Assembly: GCA_011109175.1 (NCBI GenBank)
Contig: RDEW01000100.1
Location: 1 to 64,000, forward strand
Direction of reading: 5' to 3'
Length of the DNA: 64,000 bases
Source of the DNA: Dicyema japonicum
Taxonomy: Eukaryota; Dicyemida; Rhombozoa; Dicyemidae
In this document: one piece after another, positions 59,280 to 64,000 of the stretch
How positions within the stretch are numbered: the first letter of the stretch is position 1
Layout of the letters: each line of letters starts with the position of its first letter
The notes under the pieces: model-generated
Told to the model about the DNA's origin: nothing
Databases searched by the model: none
Seen by the model: the letters and a program-made list of their open reading frames with translations, nothing else
Program-made: the position numbers and the translations under genes

Positions 59280-60699
59280 GACTCAAGAATTCCAGCGTCT
59301 AGGCGCAAGGGAACCAGACGTTTCAACAGCGAGTGGAACAAACAAATTCTCATTAAGACCGCGTACTTTGTCCGTTTGACCTCTCGCCTTCTCAGCGGCA
59401 GAACAGGCTCCAGAGGGACACTAAATGAATTGAGCCATGATCACAATCATGTGGTTGAATGATCTTGAATTTATCATATTAATCCTTTAACATTGGTTCC
59501 CCTTCATACTGGAACCCACAGGCTTGGACAGGGAGACGGAAAGCGACCAGACTGAGTAACAATTTTTTCATTCGAGAATAGAAACCGTTCGTTTGGGAAG
59601 CAACATGTGTCGACTCTCTTTGCTCACGACAGAGAAAAAGACAACACTAAAGAAAAGAAGTACATAGGACTCCTCGACCCGTGTATCTTCCGCGCGAGTG
59701 CTATTGAGATAACCAGAGTAACAAGCAGCAAGTCCCTGGTCTTCCTCAAGAAACTTGGAGTATGGGTTAGTTCAGAAGCAGCAAGTCTCTGGTCTTCCTT
59801 GAAACTCATAGTTTTTGAGTGTAGCCGAAAGTCCCAGCTTCATGAGAAAATTTTCCAGTTGTCAATTATTTAAATCATATTAAAATTTAGTCACCAAATT
59901 CAAGTATAATGCAGTTTCCGAAGTTTACATAGGTCATCACTGTCTCTGAGATGCCTCCAGATCCCTTGAGGGTCTTCGTACAAATCGTTCGGAGAGTGAT
60001 TATTGACCGTCCATTAAATAGGGAAGCGTCAGAGACGAAGAAGTCTCCAATTTTTAAATCTTTGATGATAAATATATGAAAAATTGATTGTAAAATGATA
60101 ATTATTTTTTTTATTTAAAAAAAAAAACCAAAAAAAGTATTAACTCATTAATTAGGTTATCCTAGCCTCCATTATTTCTCTATTTCTCCTCGAATGCTCT
60201 GCCAGCTATCCAACTACACTCCGGAATAGTCTTCTTTTATATCTGCAGAGGAATTCTATTAGCTTGCACTTTTTATTGCCGATCTGAATTCTTCTGCCTT
60301 TTTACTGAATGGGTTTCCTAGTCATTGCAGATACGTAAGAAGCCGTGGCCATTTCTCAACGTCGCCGCCTCTGAAAGCAGACTGGGGATGGATATGGTGT
60401 CAGAGTGCATGTTTTATACGCTCGACCCTAGACGAGAAAAGAGCGAATCTCAAGGCAGAATAGAATATTAATAACTTGAAGATATAGTTTGCAGGATTCA
60501 AGCTGCTGGTGGGAAAGGGATCTTCTTCATAGTAGACTTTAGGACGTTCCACTTTCGAAGACACTTGGTTAACACTACCTCCGTCATTAGGATCTTCTGG
60601 ATTCGTTAAAAGAAATAGGAATGTTTCCGAAGAGTACCTCAAGTCCACCTTTAAATCTCCCGTCCGTAGTGAATAGGGTGATCTGAGACAGACAGAAAA
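59280..60699. other. Spacer, no gene recognised
   Basis: Short frames at 59238-59462, 59607-59873 and 60400-60648 show no family motif. A short direct repeat GCAAGTC-CTGGTCTTCCT lies at about 59730 and 59782. 60050-60160 is a poly-A/T tract. Confidence 0.4.
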
Positions 60700-60960
60700 T
60701 TCGCCGATAGCCAGTCACACCCTGGTATAGGTGTCACAACTGTTCAATCTTTCCATAATATGTCAACGCATTTGTATCTCCCAGCATTTGACTATACCCT
60801 CCTTTAGCTTGGTCTCGTTAACCATCAAGATATCGACCTTGGAGGTCATCGTAAATAGCGTCAGTTCATCATGCCTTTTCCTTAGGTATCAGCAGCACTA
60901 TCATTGCCACGTGACGCACACTAACAATTCAAGCTCCTCGGAGCCAAAAGGGAAGAGGAG
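60700..60960 (-). pseudogene. Possible non-LTR endonuclease N-terminal fragment
   Basis: The minus strand gives RKRHDELTLFTMTSKVDIL directly followed by MVNETKLKEG, resembling the early block of AP endonucleases in non-LTR elements (R..EL..F.....IDIL.ISET.L, with the catalytic Glu in ETK). Stops lie close on both sides and the rest of the domain cannot be traced. Confidence 0.4.
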
Positions 60961-61093
60961 GAACAGAAGAAAAAACAAAAACTCCTCAATTCAAGTAGCC
61001 ATATAGTACCACAATAGCATTGGCAGCACGCGGTTAATTAACCACTATAAAAAATTATGTTAATAAATTCATAATAAAATTAAAATCATTAAT

Positions 61094-61718
61094 TTATAAG
61101 ACTAATTGAGAAATAGCAACCAGGAAATCCATAAATTCCATAGTTGCGTTTCCATTCCTATTCACGTCAAAAAATTTAAAGTGATCGGTGAGGCTCTGAA
61201 GTGATAAATCAAATTAACCTCAATAATTATCAAAATCTTCACGTATTGGTCAAAACTCAATCCGCGGCTGTCTCGGCTCACTAAATCAACAACATATCTT
61301 AAAAACTCATGACTAAAACGATAGCCTTAAGTAAAACATATGAAGGACCCATGGATTGCAGTAAACTCATAATTTCGTTAGAATCAACAAATCCTGACCT
61401 GTCACGGTCTGTATTCCTGAAATCGGCTGTCCATTTCTGAACTTTAGGGTACAAATGTCGAAATTCATTCAAATTTATACATCCCAAATTTTTTTGTCGA
61501 CAGTTTCTTTTAATTAGTAACAATTGAAACTTATCATTAGGCGTATACTCTCATCGTTGAAATCATTCTTCACACCTGTAAATAAATATAATGTCATTAC
61601 CGTTAGAAAGAGCTCTTTTGAGTTCATGTGGCGTTAAAAAGCCGTCTTTGTTGACATCAATACTAAATGGTCAAAACAGGGAATACGAATTAAAGATATA
61701 ATCTGCATCATAAATCAT
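61094..61718 (-). CDS. Penta-EF-hand calcium-binding protein (ALG-2/sorcin/peflin type)
   Basis: Six exons separated by five introns of 23-25 nt (61663-61686, 61576-61600, 61507-61530, 61326-61348, 61196-61218) give about 168 residues. The reading starts MIYDADYIF, with an in-frame TAA upstream. Canonical loops are DVNKDGFLTPHE (EF1) and DRDRSGFVDSNE (EF3). LGCINLNEF (EF2), DSRGLSFDQY (EF4) and DVNRNGNATMEF (EF5) complete the five hands. The fifth hand and the WTADFR helix between EF2 and EF3 are penta-EF-hand features. These proteins bind partner peptides or membranes on calcium binding. The usual Gly/Pro-rich N-terminus is absent. A one-base discrepancy at a 7-base T run (61489-61495) is probably a sequencing error. 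Which family member it is cannot be decided. Confidence 0.85.
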
Positions 61719-62741
61719 CACAAATATTAATATTATTTAAAAAATAAATCTATGATTAAGATTTATATATAAATATTCTTAAACCCAGGAAACCCGAAAA
61801 CCTCATTTTCATTTTATTTTCTTGATTTAACAAGAATTGATGACCTCAATAGCCGCGTGACGCCATGTGGTGTTTCGTGGCTAATTGGTTGAAGTTTCTG
61901 TTTTGTTCGTCTGTTCCTCCTCTCTCTTCCTATTATGTGATCCACCTGTCTAGGTGGCGCCCAGAAAATGATCATTTACTCTCCCCCACTCTACTGGAGG
62001 GGTTTTCACAACCAACTACACGGAAAAAATCTTCATATACCATTTTTACAACCGACCGTAGACAAAGAATACGCTAGAAATCAGCCTTTATAGATATATT
62101 ATTTCCATGTAGAGACATCCAAAGAATACTGGGAATTACCTTTTACCTATTGATATTTTTTTCCCAGCATGTGAAGAACGTTCTGGTAACGGCTCTCCAG
62201 AAACTCATTTCTAAACTCCCGGACCCAATCGTCAAAAGAATGTGCTGCCTTCTTATATAATCAGCCCTTAAAGTCGACGATGGAATATCCCTGTGCCTCA
62301 TGCTCCTGTGCCCTGTTAAGGTCTACAGGGGTCACTTAATTAGATGGTTTAACTCCTTTCTTGGTGTTCTATTTTTGGGGTTAGATAACAATATTATAAA
62401 TGCGTAGGACTAAAGTGGTCGATGAAGAAAAAGCCAGAAGCGTCATGTGAGAAATGTTCCACGGGAACCCTTAGTCTCTGATCTTGGAGGATGTCTTCAT
62501 GAAAGGCTATTTTGCAGCATCTGGGAAAGGATTCCGTAGACGTTTATATAAGATTATTTTTAGTTATGATGATCTGAGATCAATCCAAAGAACATTGAAG
62601 GACGAAGAAGACCTTGTTTCTTAAGAAATGTATATAAAATCCTTTGTTCAGATGCAAAATACCGATTCTTTTAATTAATTATTTTTATTTGCGTAAAATT
62701 TGATAGAAAATAAAATAAAAAAATTAATTATTATACGTTTC
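61719..62741. other. Divergent intergenic region with a repeat remnant
   Basis: Lies between the penta-EF-hand gene and the glucosidase II beta gene, so it holds both promoters, which I cannot pinpoint. 61845-62015 resembles phrases near 50700-50800, 26435-26475 and 12590-12630, so it is a diverged dispersed repeat. Confidence 0.45.
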
Positions 62742-64000
62742 ATGTTCTTTTTTGTGTTGTTCTCTTTATTTTCGTCACAATCAAAAATTAGTCCGTTTTA
62801 TGGAGTTCCAACTGAAAGTAATAGGTAAATAATCAGGCAGAGTTGAAACTGTACGAGGGATCAGGGAATTCGTGGTCATGTTTGATTTCTGGTGACAAAA
62901 TTCCTTATAATTACATAAATGATTACTTTTGTGACTGTCCAGACGGCACCGATGAGCCAGGTGCGGATATTATTTATATTTTAAGGGACACCTGCCTGTT
63001 CCAACACAAATATGACTTTTAACTGCAAAAATATATCGGGTTTATGGAGGAAAATATTCCTACTGGACACGTGAACGATGGATTATGCGGTTCGGTAGTA
63101 TCCCTGATTTTCAGATTGTTGTGACGGCTCGGATGAACACGGAAACGTGGCGTCAACAGTCTGTCAGGATTCCTGCAGGTATTTGAATTTTTTATTTTAG
63201 TCAACTAAAATCAGAATATGTAGTGAATTTGAAGGACGAGGTTGAAAAGAGGAACGTAGGGTACCGATTGAGGCTGGAGTACATCTCCGGATTTGAAAAC
63301 AGTGAGGTTAATAACCCGGTTTGTGGGTTTCTCTTAATTTTCAGGAGAAGATGGAAGAATTGTTAAGAAAACTGGGGGAACTGAAGCAAAACGTGACTAT
63401 TTACGAGAGTAGCACTAATCCTTAATTCAAGGATGTCTGAATTTAATAAATTCAACGGAAGACGCAGTTTTGGAGTCTATGGAATGCGACCATGTACTTC
63501 CCGTAGATTATCAGGTTCATGACGATGAAGATCACGAGGATGGTTCACCTAAGGGTCACTCCTTGGAGGAAAATAACGAATGGTACTCTGAGGATGGAAA
63601 ACATCACGTGAGAGAAAAGCCATCCTCTCCAAGTCACCAGAACCCGATGTGTTTGTCGCTTGGGTCCGATATTGATGTCTTTGAGGATCCCGTACAATAT
63701 GATTCCACTGGATTCTCTGCCTTACTACAGGATTATGTTGACAAAGACCACTTGGTTTATGCTAATGCTTTGACGGATGTAATTGTGGGGTTTAATATCA
63801 GTTTATCTATGATGGAGTCTCCGGAGAGATTTCCACAGAGGAAATTAGGGTGAAGTACGAACAGTGGTATCAATTGAACTGTGGTCCTCAGAGCTCCGGT
63901 TTGGTCGAAGTGATTCATTTTAGAATCTTCCGATGTGGAAAACTTTTCGAAAATTGAACGAGGTTTCTTCTTGGTTAAATTTCCTAGGAATCACGTATAA
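62742..64000 (+). CDS. PRKCSH: Glucosidase II beta subunit (5' part; runs off the window)
   Basis: Regulatory subunit that anchors glucosidase II alpha in the ER and recognises N-glycans during trimming. The reading starts MFFFVLFSLFSSQS, a signal peptide, then SPFYGVPTE. Two cysteine-rich LDL-A-like modules follow: INDYFCDCPDGTDEPG and HVNDGLC with CDCCDGSDE, both with the conserved acidic calcium ligands. A charged helical stretch and an acidic, His-rich region (VHDDEDHEDG) come next. The C-terminal mannose-6-phosphate-receptor-like domain is not reached. Eight introns of mostly 22-25 nt (62818-62840, 62961-62985, 63090-63114, 63179-63200, 63307-63344 at 38 nt, 63409-63431, 63779-63801, 63899-63923) are supported; GTATAA at 63995 may open a ninth. 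A missing base at the GGG of 63038-63040 is the only break. Confidence 0.9.

Noticed and set aside
1-64000. CRISPR arrays, bacterial operons, riboswitches
   Set aside because: No regularly spaced direct repeats of CRISPR type. The DNA has spliceosomal introns and eukaryotic genes, so bacterial features do not apply.

Overview
This window is eukaryotic nuclear DNA that is AT-rich, gene-poor and heavily colonised by decayed transposons. The strongest clue to the organism is intron size. In every recognisable gene, almost all introns are only 22-27 nt long, GT-AG and AT-rich. Four clearly animal-type genes contain them: a myosin VII-like MyTH4-FERM myosin, the beta subunit of glucosidase II, a penta-EF-hand protein and dolichyl-diphosphatase. 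Introns of this size across unrelated metazoan-like genes are a known property of dicyemid mesozoans (Dicyema), so a dicyemid or similarly reduced animal parasite is my best inference. It is not proven here.

Layout. 0-9 kb: a 5'-truncated pogo/Tigger transposase, an unprocessed RPS4 pseudogene, a tRNA-derived SINE, reverse transcriptase (RT) relics and a hAT MITE with an intact target duplication. 9-16.7 kb: AT-rich spacer between two inverted 85-bp repeats, then another RT relic with a PHD-like finger. 16.7-18.3 kb: a DDX10/Dbp4 DEAD-box helicase pseudogene. 18.3-30 kb: mostly non-coding, with scattered retroelement fragments, tandem duplications and a SINE with a 16-bp target duplication. 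30.2-39.1 kb: a retroelement cluster containing an R2-like element with a restriction-like endonuclease, an assembly gap, an RTE-like element with an inverted partial copy, and a hAT-like DNA transposon holding an internal RTE fragment. 39.9-46.5 kb: the myosin VII gene (minus strand). 47-52.6 kb: SINEs, a duplicated myosin scrap and dolichyl-diphosphatase (49.2-49.8 kb) followed by an inverted repeat. 53.7-59.3 kb: RTE-like element, RT C-terminal fragments and a hAT element with an intact 8-bp target duplication. 61.1-64 kb: penta-EF-hand gene (minus) and glucosidase II beta (plus), divergently arranged; the latter runs off the window.

How the genes work together. The live genes are ordinary housekeeping or cytoskeletal genes. 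Two act in ER N-glycosylation: dolichyl-diphosphatase recycles the lipid carrier and glucosidase II beta helps trim N-glycans. They are 13 kb apart with transposons between and show no sign of co-regulation. Several genes have isolated one-base frame breaks, often in homopolymers, which may be assembly errors. RPS4 and DDX10 have many more lesions and look like real pseudogenes. I found no CRISPR array, no true tRNA or rRNA gene and no convincing new defence or metabolic system. The most novel material is the transposon biology and the tiny introns, including a 26-nt GC-AG intron.
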